DNA from: JBHHZI01 sp046757965
GTDB taxonomy: Bacteria > Acidobacteriota > Polarisedimenticolia > SMYD01
Reading direction: 5' to 3'
Assembly (NCBI GenBank): GCA_046757965.1
Contig: JBHHZI010000009.1
Span: 1-37,215, forward strand
DNA: 37,215 nucleotides
Of this stretch, positions 10,001 through 17,872 are shown one piece after another; position 1 is the first letter of the stretch, and every line of letters starts with the position of its first letter. The notes beneath the pieces were generated by a model, which ran no database searches, was not told the origin of the DNA, and worked only from the letters and a program-made list of their open reading frames with translations. The position numbers and the translations under genes are program-made.

Positions 10001-10297
10001 GACGACGCCGTTCCGGAAGCGGAACGTGGCGGCGCCGGTGCGCAGGTCGACGTTGTGGACGGAGTATCTGTTGCCGGTTTGCAGGCTGGCACCGGCGATC
10101 TCATCGGTAACGGCGTCCGGGGTGACCGCGCGTGGCGCAGTGGGCAGAGATCCGGCCGCCACCAACAGGAGGACCGGAACGACCCAGACCGGAGGGGACG
10201 AGCCCAGCCATCGGCCCTTCCGGGGTGAAGAAGAAACGTGCCGGTCGCTCCGATGCGGTTGCGCACCGGACGGACGCTGGCTCGACGACTGGAACAT
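7034..10297 (-). CDS. M1-family metallopeptidase with helical-repeat C-terminus
   Basis: Large zinc peptidase, probably anchored to the inner membrane and facing the periplasm (hydrophobic segment 36-52 after a basic N-terminus). Zinc site: HEIAHQWWGH at 579-588 with H579, E580, H583, and E602 eighteen residues after H583 (SEAMAEY), the M1 HExxH-x18-E pattern. The exopeptidase GxMEN loop is not recognisable; the matching stretch, around 540-552, reads GSQGFLGFIM. The substrate mode may therefore differ from classical aminopeptidases. Residues about 305-460 are the N-terminal beta domain. The last 250 residues have TPR-like helices with a low-complexity Ser/Gly/Lys linker. At 1087 aa it is longer than a typical M1 enzyme (about 850-900). 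The start has GGGAGG five bases ahead, and a good promoter lies at 10358-10386. Confidence 0.93.
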   Translation of the reverse strand: MFQSSSQRPSGAQPHRSDRHVSSSPRKGRWLGSSPPVWVVPVLLLVAAGSLPTAPRAVTPDAVTDEIAGASLQTGNRYSVHNVDLRTGAATFRFRNGVVYPATPVAGRVMEMLFVGHGRILLDPPDAIEAHQLDLFTDSTTMDAPFHEAILVVTSDEDRERLLATRDTSAENEIRLAQARRRWEWWKNSGERRVLGVEPALFRRAIDDVGAEEYFAAHLTSGMVAKHFQETAEFFYAEEPQETEQVTLGRFTAFSDIADADEARRIQRILSESRRHGRNAALQFNDLGRLETWMKFPLKGTAGRPGGGLPGFEPERYEIDVEVDKKDQHLTGVTRLHLVDRDRGGRRSVQLTLSPDYTVNRIVSEDGNDLFFNQVQNNIMVVLDKPAANGGHTVVQVEYTGNVLAKVKKGSFVLGDTFGWYPHAGSVDRAVYDVTFRWPWWLQLVASGKRVEGGQDKGMRWERRRLDFPSAAFAFQMGKFELTRVQAGHVAVTFAYDKDTRKLWEADIDEIQKTTIASLQFFEQTFGPYPLDQMTVVTLPQSGSQGFLGFIMLSSTMIDDRDLLETLFRTPDRRAIIAHEIAHQWWGHLVGWRSYRDQWLSEAMAEYSSLLYSREKLGGRHQFEAGPFAGWDTRILQTFNGMTLESLGPVVLGNRLAGISAQVYSAIIYTKGGLVLDMLSRRFIDPKAFPTMLSYIVKAARNGPISTEEFILAIEKMSGADLTSFAQQYIYGTGVPLVFYSYTTKETANGQWHIAGEVRQFPSANRRVRVVTTDDGPQDVIIEEESLGHADGMGLVLPFQVQLAGDKPRTVHGRLPLRGGRTPFALDVQGKPERMWFDRNGEVLALCLAEDHRPKTGLLRLAIALRTVGESAEAETVFRQALDEERIGDVRNAAGGFTLRLAKLLTELLGDDGSVMETLERELTEEERAEWRAALNRSTHIEMARLFLDEDRLADARQALDAAKAAVPRSAGPASGTGRSGNESESSKKKGRKHGGDDPDSRIVILEARLALKEQRYDDVSDALGKAVESSRQFRTGEVYALLAAAACGADHVTDCAGYAEKARARGVTIYAGRMTASAPRPRTSVP

Positions 10298-10357
10298 GCG
10301 GACCTCCCGGGACGGGCGCCAAGAACGCGCGGACGATCTCCTCTGTGATGATGCCGC

Positions 10358-10386
10358 AGTATCCCACGGGTCACCGCGTCAGTCAA
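10358..10386 (-). promoter_or_regulatory. Sigma70-like promoter for the M1 peptidase gene
   Basis: On the minus strand: TTGACT (10386-10381), a 17-bp spacer, GATACT (10363-10358). Matches to consensus are 5/6 and 4/6. The -10 element lies about 60 bp before the ATG at 10297, which suits a short leader. Confidence 0.45.
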
Positions 10387-10402
10387 CAAAAACAGGCGGA
10401 CC

Positions 10403-10540
10403 AGCACCGCTGGTGATGTCAACGGGCACGGGCATGACGACATCATCGTCGGAGCGACGCAGCGCTTCGTTTTCTTCGAGGAGGGGGCGGCCTGGATCTA
10501 CTGCTGTTCGCGGGACGGTATCGTGCCGGATTGGCGGATG
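10403..10540 (+). pseudogene. Relic of an FG-GAP (integrin-like) repeat gene
   Basis: In the gap between the radical SAM and M1 genes the plus strand encodes, without a stop, STAGDVNGHGHDDIIVGA, followed by EEGAAWIY and then SRDGIVPD. This is the order of an FG-GAP beta-propeller blade: usual form STAGDVNGDGxxDxxVGAP, then EGxAxxYxGS, then G. The calcium loop has lost an Asp (His in its place), VGAP reads VGAT, and the rest of the blade is shortened. There is no start codon or signal peptide, and the M1 promoter on the other strand lies at its edge. I read it as the eroded remainder of a gene for a secreted repeat protein. The next gene begins at 10554, so at most one blade is left. Confidence 0.5.
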
Positions 10541-10553
10541 CGTCCGACCCTGT

Positions 10554-12383
10554 CTACTGCGATGTGGGGCTGGGCTGTGGCGCGGGGACCGAGCCAGGGA
10601 CCCGGTGCTCTGTCCCGACCGGGGCGGAGCCCTTCCTGCGGATGGCGTGCGCCGTCTTGATCATCCCGTACCGGCTGAGGATGTAGTTGCGCGCGAAGTG
10701 CGAGACCGCTCCGGGGAGGTCGTTCGGCGCCCCGGCGAAACGGCGGACGATGCCGGTCAGGGAGTATGCCTCGCGCAGGAAGGTGTAATAGCCTTCCTGT
10801 AACTGGTCAATGCTCATCCCACCGGGTCGGATCAGGACGTGTGCTCCATCGAAGAGGGGCCAGTTGTAGTCCATGGCGACGTCGGAATCTGGTGGGCAAC
10901 TCGCCCAGGGCAAGAGACTGCCGCTCGCGACGGCGTCATCGAAGGTTCCCGTTCCGGGATATGGCTGGATGATGTTCGCAACGATGAACTCGACCCTGTT
11001 CTTGTAGATGAACTCGAGGGTGCTATCGAAGACCGCGGCGGTGTCGCCGTCCAGGCCGAAGACGAACGCGCCCATGACCTGGATGCCGGCATCGTGGACG
11101 CGGCGCACCATCTCCTCCATCTTGCCGGCGGAATTCGACCACTTGTCGAGTCCATCGATGCCCGACTGATTGACCGACTCGATGCCCAGGAAGAGCTCGC
11201 GGCAACCGCTGGCACGCGCCAGCTCGAGGAGCTCGGGTCTCTCCGCGATGTCCATGGTCAACTGGGCCGCCCAGGGCCGCCCCAGCGGCCGGATCGCCTC
11301 GCACAGGGAGCGGAACGAGCCTCGGGCGTTATAAAGGTTATCGTCCCAGAAGAAGTACCGGTCCGTGAACCCCGGGCCCATGCAGGCGGCCAGTCGATCG
11401 CCGTAGCGGCGGCCGATGACGGGGAGCTTGACCAGGGCCTTCACCAGGCTGTTGAAAAAACCCGGCCCGGCGCGGCCGATGGTCTCGCGGGTGAAGGCGG
11501 CTCCCTGGGCCTTGATCTCCTCCACCACGTCCTGGACGTCTCGGTTGCGGATGGTGGGGCCGTTCGTGATCTTCACGGCGCAGAAGTGGCAATCGAGCTT
11601 GCAGCCACGCGCCAGCGTCGTGGAAGCAAGGACCTGCTGTGGACGGGGACTGAGACCATCCCAGATGCTCATGTCGATGGCCAGCGTGCCGCGCTTCCGG
11701 ATGTTGCTGAAGCCGGCCTGATAGAGCGGGCGGACAGGCCTCCCCTGGCGGATGTCGTCGAACAGCTGCGCGGCCGCCCATTCCCCCTCACCGGCCACCA
11801 CCGCGTCCACATGGCCGAAGCGCGTTCCCTCGTCCGTGCATGCCGAGGCATGGGCGCCACCGAACACCACCGTCAGTCTCTTGCCGGCGGCGGCGTACGC
11901 CGCGCGCGCTTCCCGCGCCCGCCGATAGCCTTCGCGCGCCGAGTTGGTGTAGGAGGTGATGAACAGGACATCGTGATCCCCGCGGCTGAGGTCGACCTTG
12001 CTCTGGAGAATCTCCTCGAAGGGTGTCGCCCCCTCGATGCGGTCGTGCTGCACCGCCACCTGCGTGGTGTGGTCGATGACACCGTTCTTGCGCAGGAAGC
12101 CGACCATGTAGGCGAAGCCGATCCCGGGACTGCGCACGAAGGGCCCGGTCCGCCTCTCCAGGCGCTTCAGCAGGCCGGCCTTGCGGATCGGCTCGTCGAC
12201 GATGTAGGAGTCCTCTGGGGTGAGGCAGAGCAGATTACCGATGCGGGGCAGGATGACCTCCAGGCTCCGGGAGTGGGGTAGCGCCCGAGGCGAGAGGCAC
12301 TCTACTCTCCAACCGTGACAAACGCAAACCTCCGCCAGCTTCCTGGCCGGTGGCGGCCGCCAGGCCGTTCCGGCAACCCGCAC
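10554..12383 (-). CDS. Cobalamin-binding-type radical SAM protein
   Basis: Cytoplasmic radical S-adenosylmethionine enzyme. The cluster motif C-K-L-D-C-H-F-C (C261, C265, C268) binds the 4Fe-4S centre. N-terminal to it, residues about 85-230 look like the Rossmann-type B12-binding domain of this superfamily (DVLFITSY, LTVVFGGAHAS, VDAVVAGEGEWAA), without the DxHxxG cobalamin motif. Downstream come FFWDDNLYN, LFLGIESVNQSG and VMGAFVFGLDGDT, all usual strands of the TIM barrel. The C-terminal 120 residues match the tail seen in DUF4070-like members. The substrate is unknown. The start is uncertain: GTG at 12383 is the only canonical start codon before about residue 112. The family-like sequence begins only near residue 43 (EVILPRIGNL), so a CTG start near there is possible. 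It is a single gene, 256 bp upstream of the M1 gene on the same strand. Confidence 0.93.
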   Translation of the reverse strand: MRVAGTAWRPPPARKLAEVCVCHGWRVECLSPRALPHSRSLEVILPRIGNLLCLTPEDSYIVDEPIRKAGLLKRLERRTGPFVRSPGIGFAYMVGFLRKNGVIDHTTQVAVQHDRIEGATPFEEILQSKVDLSRGDHDVLFITSYTNSAREGYRRAREARAAYAAAGKRLTVVFGGAHASACTDEGTRFGHVDAVVAGEGEWAAAQLFDDIRQGRPVRPLYQAGFSNIRKRGTLAIDMSIWDGLSPRPQQVLASTTLARGCKLDCHFCAVKITNGPTIRNRDVQDVVEEIKAQGAAFTRETIGRAGPGFFNSLVKALVKLPVIGRRYGDRLAACMGPGFTDRYFFWDDNLYNARGSFRSLCEAIRPLGRPWAAQLTMDIAERPELLELARASGCRELFLGIESVNQSGIDGLDKWSNSAGKMEEMVRRVHDAGIQVMGAFVFGLDGDTAAVFDSTLEFIYKNRVEFIVANIIQPYPGTGTFDDAVASGSLLPWASCPPDSDVAMDYNWPLFDGAHVLIRPGGMSIDQLQEGYYTFLREAYSLTGIVRRFAGAPNDLPGAVSHFARNYILSRYGMIKTAHAIRRKGSAPVGTEHRVPGSVPAPQPSPTSQ

Positions 12384-12709
12384 GGACGAATCCTCCGGTG
12401 GGACTCAGCGGGGGTTGCCCAGGGATCGGCCGTGGAGGTGAGCAGCGGTCATGCCTCGCCCCGGCGGTTGGGCACCCGGCTGATGGGCACCGGGCGTCGA
12501 CTGCCGGTGGTTCCTCCCGGGGGCGAGGCGACCGCGTGGCGGCCGGACCGCCTGGAAAGAGCCGGAATCGGCCTGGCGAGGTGGTTCTGGTTGCACAAAA
12601 CGTCACAAAGGCGCAGAATACTCGGGCCGGAACCGAGACAGCCCGCGACGTGATATTGACATGGCTTCGCACCGGCGCCGGCTGAACTCCGGGCAGCACA
12701 GGAGATCTG
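12384..12709. other. Intergenic region between divergent genes
   Basis: 326 bp separate the radical SAM gene (minus) from the DUF3857 pair (plus). I found no supportable gene in any frame. It should hold both promoters. On the plus side there is a candidate at 12591-12619, and a perfect but lone TTGACA at 12656-12661. The A-rich stretch around 12597-12620 stands out from the GC-rich surroundings. Confidence 0.5.
12591..12619 (+). promoter_or_regulatory. Candidate promoter for the DUF3857 pair
   Basis: TTGCAC (12591-12596), a 17-bp spacer, CAGAAT (12614-12619), in the only A-rich part of the gap and about 90 bp before the GTG start. The match to the sigma70 consensus is weak (3/6 and 4/6). 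Confidence 0.3.
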
Positions 12710-14728
12710 GTGAATCGGATGACGCAGGAGAGAAGCCGGGCGACGTTCCCGGCGCACTGGGTCCAGGGCACCCTGTTGCTGGTCGCCATGGTGCTCCTGC
12801 CCGTGAGCGTGTTCGCGGGGAATCCATACAAGTGGATCGCACCGTCTCCAGCGGAGATGGAACTGACCGAACTCGACTGGTACCCGGACGCGCCGGCGGT
12901 ATTCCTGAAGCGGGCGACCATCCTCATCTTCGGGTTCGAGGGGAGCAAGGGATTCCCGACACGCTGGCATGAGTACCGGCGACTCAAGATCCTCAACTCG
13001 GAGGGTCTCCGACTGGCCACCGTGTCGTTGCCGTCTGCAAGCTGGGCGAAGATCGAGGATCTGGATGCCCGGATCATCCAGCCGGACGGACAGATCCGGA
13101 AGCTCAAGAGAGCCGATATCTTCAAGAAGGAGCGCTCGGCGAAGGACCGCTACCACGTGGTCTCGTTCGCCCTCCCGCAGGCCGAGGTCGGCTCGATCAT
13201 CGAGTACCGGTACAGCGTCATCCTGCCCAACGTCCTGCACGCCTGGCAGCTCTATTTCCAGAACTGGCTGCCGGTGATGGAGAGCACCGTCGCCGTGGAG
13301 GTCAACCAGTACGCGGTATACGACATCAAGATCTACAATCCTCTGCCCATCGAACCGGAACTGGAGATCACCGAGAAGGCATCTCAGGGCGTGGTGACCA
13401 AGCGGGCGACCTACACGCTGCGAGATCTTCCCCTGGTTCCCGACGAACCGTTCAGTCCTCCATTCAGCGAGATTGCCGCCCGCCTGGAACTGATGCCTCG
13501 CCGGGCGAAGGTGGCGTACGGCGGCATGGTTCCGATCACCGGGGACCGATCGTGGGAGTATGTCGCGCGGCTGATGAGCTTCTCCTACGAACCGTTCGGC
13601 GAGTGGGCGCCCAAGACCGAACAGCTTGCCGAGGGCGCCGCCAGGAAGTTCGAGGACCCGCGCGACCGGGCCAGGGTGATCTACGACTACGTTCATCGCG
13701 GCATCGAGCTGGGCGATTCGCCCTGCAAGGGCGGGAAGGCCTGTCCGCCCGACAAGCTCATCAAGGCGAAGAAGGCGGATGCGTGGGACAAGCTGATGCT
13801 CCTGAGGTACATGCTGACGACATCCGGAATTCCCGCGTCGGTGGCGCTGATGAGCACACGGCTGGACCCCGTGATGGACGAACGTTTCCCGGATTCCTCC
13901 AAGATCCGGCACATGCTCGTCACCGCCGAGGTGGGCAAGGAGCACATCTTTCTGGATCCCCTGAACGAGTACTACGGATTTGCCAGGCTGGAACCGCACC
14001 TCGAGGGTGTATCGACGATTCTCGTGGACGAGAAGTCACCGGAGTGGCTGACGACCCCGCGCCGGTCGGCCGACGAATCGGTCCGCCGGGCCCGGGTGGA
14101 ACTGCATGTCAATGGTGAGGGGATCGTCTCCGGCACCGGAAATCTGCGGCTGACGGGTCACCATGCCTGGCTTCAGGAGATGTGGGACAAGAATAATCCG
14201 GCGTTGTCGATATGGAAGGAATGGTTGACGCTCGCGGGCATCCAGCCGGTGTCGCTGGAGACCGCCTACCCGGACCTCGATGTGGGCCCCGAGGAGATCG
14301 ACACGGGGAAACGGCAGGGGACGTTCTCGAGCACCTGGAGTCTGGCGTCCTCGCAACCGACGGACCTGGTGACCCTCTCCTCGGCGGCGCCACTCTCGAT
14401 GGAACACAACATCTTTGTCCTGGAGGCGGACAGGCGGTCCACCGAGGCGCGGTTGCCCTTCGCGTTCGTGGACGAGATCGAGGTCCACGTCGACTGGGCC
14501 GAGGGCTGGCAGCTCGACGGGTGGCCGGAGGAGGGCAAGCTCGCCAATGATGTGGGCGAGTTGCGCACCGAGGTCGAGATGGAGGGTCGATCGTTGAGAT
14601 ACCGGCGGATTCTCCGGCTGAACGAGACGGATGTGCGCACCGGGAGACCGTACTCGCACCTACGTGACCTGTTCGAGGCGTGCGTCCACGCCGACCTGCA
14701 ACCGATCCTCGTGGCCCGGGAAGACTGA
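12710..14728 (+). CDS. DUF3857/transglutaminase-like protein, catalytic Cys lost
   Basis: Exported protein with a signal peptide (about 20-42) followed by a DUF3857 domain (about 60-260) and a transglutaminase-like fold (about 290-440). In active relatives the nucleophile lies in GDCKDK; here the matching stretch is A-D-A-W-D-K, so residue 358 is Ala. The His (H401, in IRHMLV) and Asp (D416, in FLDPL) of the triad are kept. The fold therefore probably binds rather than cleaves or cross-links. The rest (440-672) is a beta-rich domain of unknown role. The GTG start is favoured: AGGAG at 12700-12704 sits five bases before it but 14 before the ATG at 12719. It ends eight bases before the next, related gene, so the two form an operon. 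Confidence 0.93.
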   Translation: MNRMTQERSRATFPAHWVQGTLLLVAMVLLPVSVFAGNPYKWIAPSPAEMELTELDWYPDAPAVFLKRATILIFGFEGSKGFPTRWHEYRRLKILNSEGLRLATVSLPSASWAKIEDLDARIIQPDGQIRKLKRADIFKKERSAKDRYHVVSFALPQAEVGSIIEYRYSVILPNVLHAWQLYFQNWLPVMESTVAVEVNQYAVYDIKIYNPLPIEPELEITEKASQGVVTKRATYTLRDLPLVPDEPFSPPFSEIAARLELMPRRAKVAYGGMVPITGDRSWEYVARLMSFSYEPFGEWAPKTEQLAEGAARKFEDPRDRARVIYDYVHRGIELGDSPCKGGKACPPDKLIKAKKADAWDKLMLLRYMLTTSGIPASVALMSTRLDPVMDERFPDSSKIRHMLVTAEVGKEHIFLDPLNEYYGFARLEPHLEGVSTILVDEKSPEWLTTPRRSADESVRRARVELHVNGEGIVSGTGNLRLTGHHAWLQEMWDKNNPALSIWKEWLTLAGIQPVSLETAYPDLDVGPEEIDTGKRQGTFSSTWSLASSQPTDLVTLSSAAPLSMEHNIFVLEADRRSTEARLPFAFVDEIEVHVDWAEGWQLDGWPEEGKLANDVGELRTEVEMEGRSLRYRRILRLNETDVRTGRPYSHLRDLFEACVHADLQPILVARED

Positions 14729-14736
14729 CGAACGGC

Positions 14737-16611
14737 ATGCGCAACGCCGGCAGGATGCTGATGGTCGTGGTGGCCGGTGTGGCCGCTGCCCACGCGGCCA
14801 CGATCAACCGGCGCTCCGTGGAGATCCTGATCGACCACGGCGAGATCCACGTCGAGGAACGCCTCGAGATCCAGATCGAGACCGCCGCGGATGTGGAGGA
14901 ATGGAACGCATACGGCATTCCTCTGAACGAGAATCAGAAGCTGGTCAGTTGCAGCGCCCGTTACGTCAATGCGAAGGGCAGGACGGTCGGCACGGTGCGC
15001 CGTTCGAAGAATCGACGGCGCCAGTCGGTGGGATCCGATCTGTACAGCTCGCGGTGGGTCAGCGTCATTCCCTTGCCGGACCTGGAGATGGGGCAGACGC
15101 TCGAGATCAGCTACACGGTGGTGGAGGAGCCGTACTACGAGACGGCGCACGTCCTGCTCGGTCTCGAGACTCCCCAGAAGGAGCTGGTCGTCCGCGTCAC
15201 CACGCCGCTGGAGAATCTTCGCTGGAGAGTCGAAGGCGACGCCACACGCTTTGAGGTGGCACGACAGAGAAACGGTCTGTCGATCCACAGCGGCGATATC
15301 CCGGGGTACACCGTGCCCGAGCAGGGGCCCAGCTATGTCGCGATGGCGCCCGGTGTGCGGCTGTCGTGGTCGAAGGCGGCCACCTGGAGGGACGTGGGCC
15401 TCTGGTACGAGACGCTGGTGACCGACTTGCCCGCCGAGGACGAGGTCCTGGCGAACCAGGCGCGCTCGCTGCTCGCGGCGGACTCCAGTCCCCCCGACTC
15501 GATCGAGGCCCTGGCGAGATACGTCAGGGAAAAGGTTCGGTACGAGGCGGTGGAGATCGGCATCGGTGGCTTCCGGCCCTCACCCGGGCAGGACGTCGTT
15601 CACCGGGGCTGGGGAGATTGCAAGGACAAGGCTCATCTGCTGTCGAAGATGCTCGGCAGCATCGGCATCCCCAGCCACATGGTCCTGATCTCCAGTGGCA
15701 CGGGAGAACGGGTCGATCCGGAGTTTCCGGACCCGTTCCAGTTCAACCACGCGATTCTTGCGGTACCCGAGCGTTTTGCCGGCCCGTCGCACACCGACGC
15801 GGTGGTCGATGGATTCCTGCTCATCGACCCGACCTGGGAACGAGGAACCAACGAATGGCTCCCGCCGTCGGATCGCGGCCGCAGCGCCCTGCTGATCGAC
15901 GGCCGCCGGAGCCGGCTCATCGACGTCCCGGAACTGGCAACCACCGAGACGGCGGCGGTCGAGTTGCACGGAGAGGTTGCGCCGTCGGGTGATATCCACG
16001 GGACCCTCAGCCTGCGGTTCACCGGTGAGGCTGCGGTGTCGTGGCAGTCCCTGATCGGGACCGTGGCCCGGAGCAAGGTCGAGCAGATCATCAGCCGCCA
16101 GGCCGAGTCGGTGCTACCTGGAACCCGCCTGTCGAGGATCGTCTGGGAGAACCTGGCCGCAGGAATTCCCGGCATCGAGATCCGTGGCGAGGTGGAGGTG
16201 CCCCGGTTCATCACCGGGCGGGACGGGCGGCGGCACGTGCGCTCACCACACCTCACCTCGTTCCCGTCGCCGCGTCTTCTTGACGACCGCACCGTGCCCG
16301 TGGTTCTGGCGGCGGGACGGCATTCTCTCGGGATCGATCTGGACCTGCCGGAGAACTGGTGTCCGGTGGAGCCTCGCCACGAGCAGATCTCCAACGCGCT
16401 GGGAATCCACTCCATCGAGGTCTCCCCGGACGATGGCGGTGGACTCCATATGAGGCGAGAGTCGACGATCTGGCGATCCTGGGTGGCGCCGGCGGATTTC
16501 GATGACCTCAGGGCGCTGGCGCAGGCATCACTCGACGCCGACCGCCGTCCCCAGCGATTGCGGTGCAACGAGCCTGGAAACGAAACGGCCAGTGGCAACC
16601 CGTCAGACTGA
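14737..16611 (+). CDS. DUF3857/transglutaminase-like protein, triad intact
   Basis: 624-aa exported protein of the same two-domain build as its upstream neighbour. Signal peptide: MRNAGRMLMVVVAGVAAAHA. DUF3857 domain about 22-215, transglutaminase-like fold about 235-390. The catalytic triad is complete: C295 in GWGDCKDKAHLL, H338 in FNHAI, D364 in LIDPTW. It may act as a periplasmic cysteine protease or transamidase; the true reaction of these bacterial proteins is unknown. The frame is open from 14680, but the Met at 14737 starts the signal peptide. Together with the upstream gene it looks like a diverged tandem duplication, one copy active and one not. The 306 bp after it hold no clear gene. 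Confidence 0.94.
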   Translation: MRNAGRMLMVVVAGVAAAHAATINRRSVEILIDHGEIHVEERLEIQIETAADVEEWNAYGIPLNENQKLVSCSARYVNAKGRTVGTVRRSKNRRRQSVGSDLYSSRWVSVIPLPDLEMGQTLEISYTVVEEPYYETAHVLLGLETPQKELVVRVTTPLENLRWRVEGDATRFEVARQRNGLSIHSGDIPGYTVPEQGPSYVAMAPGVRLSWSKAATWRDVGLWYETLVTDLPAEDEVLANQARSLLAADSSPPDSIEALARYVREKVRYEAVEIGIGGFRPSPGQDVVHRGWGDCKDKAHLLSKMLGSIGIPSHMVLISSGTGERVDPEFPDPFQFNHAILAVPERFAGPSHTDAVVDGFLLIDPTWERGTNEWLPPSDRGRSALLIDGRRSRLIDVPELATTETAAVELHGEVAPSGDIHGTLSLRFTGEAAVSWQSLIGTVARSKVEQIISRQAESVLPGTRLSRIVWENLAAGIPGIEIRGEVEVPRFITGRDGRRHVRSPHLTSFPSPRLLDDRTVPVVLAAGRHSLGIDLDLPENWCPVEPRHEQISNALGIHSIEVSPDDGGGLHMRRESTIWRSWVAPADFDDLRALAQASLDADRRPQRLRCNEPGNETASGNPSD

Positions 16612-16917
16612 GTTCTGTGCTTGCACGGCAAGTGAGGGACACGCGGGCGTCGTGCGGGACACCGGATCACCGGTCTGGACATGGGGAGATGCTGGTCCTA
16701 CACGGCGGTGACCGTCCCGACCGCGAGGCAGAGCCGTCTTCGCGGGTGGCGGAGCGCCTGGTGCGCGCGAATTGTCCGGCAGCTTCCGGTGTCACGGCGC
16801 GGGACGAACGGGCTCCGGGACCGTCCTGGTCTCCTCCGCCGGAATGCGGCCCGGGCACCGCACTCCGATGCACGGTACCGCTGCACATCTGGCGGTTGAC
16901 CGGTGTATAGGGGAGTG
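16612..16917. other. Intergenic region before the sigma factor gene
   Basis: 306 bp. I see no supportable gene in any frame. A 5-bp hairpin (CTTGC-ACG-GCAAG, about 16620-16632) follows the DUF3857 stop but has no T-tract. ACCGG-ATCA-CCGGT lies near 16661-16674. A possible ECF-type promoter is listed separately. Confidence 0.45.
16841..16869 (+). promoter_or_regulatory. Possible ECF-type (self-regulated) promoter
   Basis: GGAAT (16841-16845), an 18-bp spacer and TCCGAT (16864-16869), about 50 bp before the sigma gene. ECF sigma factors often read GGAAC-like -35 elements in front of their own genes. The match is loose and the spacer a little long. Confidence 0.2.
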
Positions 16918-17472
16918 ATGAGTGACGAGGTGCCCAGTCTCGACGCGGCTCTGCCCGCCACGGCCTGTCCGGCCCCGCTGGCAGCCGGTGAGGCCGGGGA
17001 GATGTGGATGGAGCACGCGCCCCGCCTCCTCCGTGCGGCCATCGCCCTGGGCGTGTCGAGTGACGAGGCTCCAGATGTCGTGCAGGAGACGCTTCTGGCG
17101 GCCCTGCGCGCGTTTGCGCGCTTCGACCCGTCCCGGGCGAGCGTGTCCGTATGGATGCACGCGATCCTGGTCCGCCGGGTGGCGAACTGGCGCCGGGGCC
17201 GACGGCGTCTGACACGGTTCCTGGCCTCATGGAAGCGGCGGCCGCCGGTCGCCACGGCTGCAGGCCATGATGCGCTGGTCGCCCGCCTCACACTGGCGCG
17301 TCTCACGCGACCTCTGAGCCATCGCCAGCGCACGGTTCTCGCACTCATCGAGGTCTGCGGCTTCTCTGCCGCCGAGGTGTCGACGGTCCTCGGCGTACGC
17401 GAGGCGACGGTGCGGTCTCATCTTCGACAGGCCCGGACCGTGCTTCGCGGGCAGACCCGCGACAGGGGCTGA
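16918..17472 (+). CDS. ECF-family RNA polymerase sigma factor
   Basis: 184-aa sigma factor of the extracytoplasmic-function group. Region 2 is at about 25-90: DEAPDVVQETLLAALRAF and a following SVSVWMHAILVRRVANWRR, matching the -10 recognition and core-binding helices. Region 4 is at about 125-180: LSHRQRTVLALIEV, FSAAEVSTVLGV and EATVRSHLRQAR, the helix-turn-helix for the -35. The ATG at 16918 is chosen because the protein then begins MSDEV; AGGGGAG at 16909-16915 is close, and a GTG at 16903 in frame is the alternative. The next gene, 16 bp on, encodes a one-TM protein likely to be its anti-sigma factor, and the third a TonB-C-terminal protein; the three look like one unit. Confidence 0.93.
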   Translation: MSDEVPSLDAALPATACPAPLAAGEAGEMWMEHAPRLLRAAIALGVSSDEAPDVVQETLLAALRAFARFDPSRASVSVWMHAILVRRVANWRRGRRRLTRFLASWKRRPPVATAAGHDALVARLTLARLTRPLSHRQRTVLALIEVCGFSAAEVSTVLGVREATVRSHLRQARTVLRGQTRDRG

Positions 17473-17488
17473 TGCCCGAGGAGATCCG

Positions 17489-17872
17489 ATGAGAGACGAA
17501 GACAGCGCTCGGCAGTTCACGAAACTCGTCCACCAGGTGGCGGAGTCGATCGCGCCCCCCGCCCCGCCGGCCGACCTGGCGGCTCGCCTGCAGATCGGCG
17601 TGCCCCGCCGATATCGCCCGGCGTACTGGCTGGCGGTCGCCACCGTGCTGGCAGGGATGGCCGGTCTGGTCTTCCTCCAGAGTGACCAGGGAACGGGACA
17701 CCCCCCCGTGACGTCTCGACCACCGCGGGTGGTTGTCGAACGCCTGGACGTCAGGGGCATCGCCGTCGATCCGGCGATGCTCGAGCCCGCCGGCGCCGGC
17801 GTCGTCGTCCTCGACGCGTGGTCGTCGCGGCGGAGGCCCCGAGCAACAGGGGAGAACCCCGATGTTCGATGA
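17489..17872 (+). CDS. Small one-TM protein, probable anti-sigma factor
   Basis: 127 aa with GAGGAG seven bases before the ATG. A short soluble N-terminus (1-44), one membrane segment (about 46-63, YWLAVATVLAGMAGLVFL) and a C-terminal part of about 60 residues form the usual layout of a membrane anti-sigma factor. No zinc-binding HxxxCxxC motif is present, so it is not of the ZAS type. The assignment rests on size, topology and position right after the ECF gene; the sequence alone does not prove it. It overlaps the next gene by 11 bp, which suggests coupled translation. Confidence 0.75.
   Translation: MRDEDSARQFTKLVHQVAESIAPPAPPADLAARLQIGVPRRYRPAYWLAVATVLAGMAGLVFLQSDQGTGHPPVTSRPPRVVVERLDVRGIAVDPAMLEPAGAGVVVLDAWSSRRRPRATGENPDVR

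Noticed and set aside
12656..12661. Perfect TTGACA as promoter of the DUF3857 pair
   Set aside because: No -10-like hexamer at 16-18 bp downstream (sequence is GC-rich there).
12449..13999. Minus-strand ORF over the DUF3857 gene (516 codons)
   Set aside because: Shadow frame; the plus strand holds the family motifs, RBS and signal peptide.
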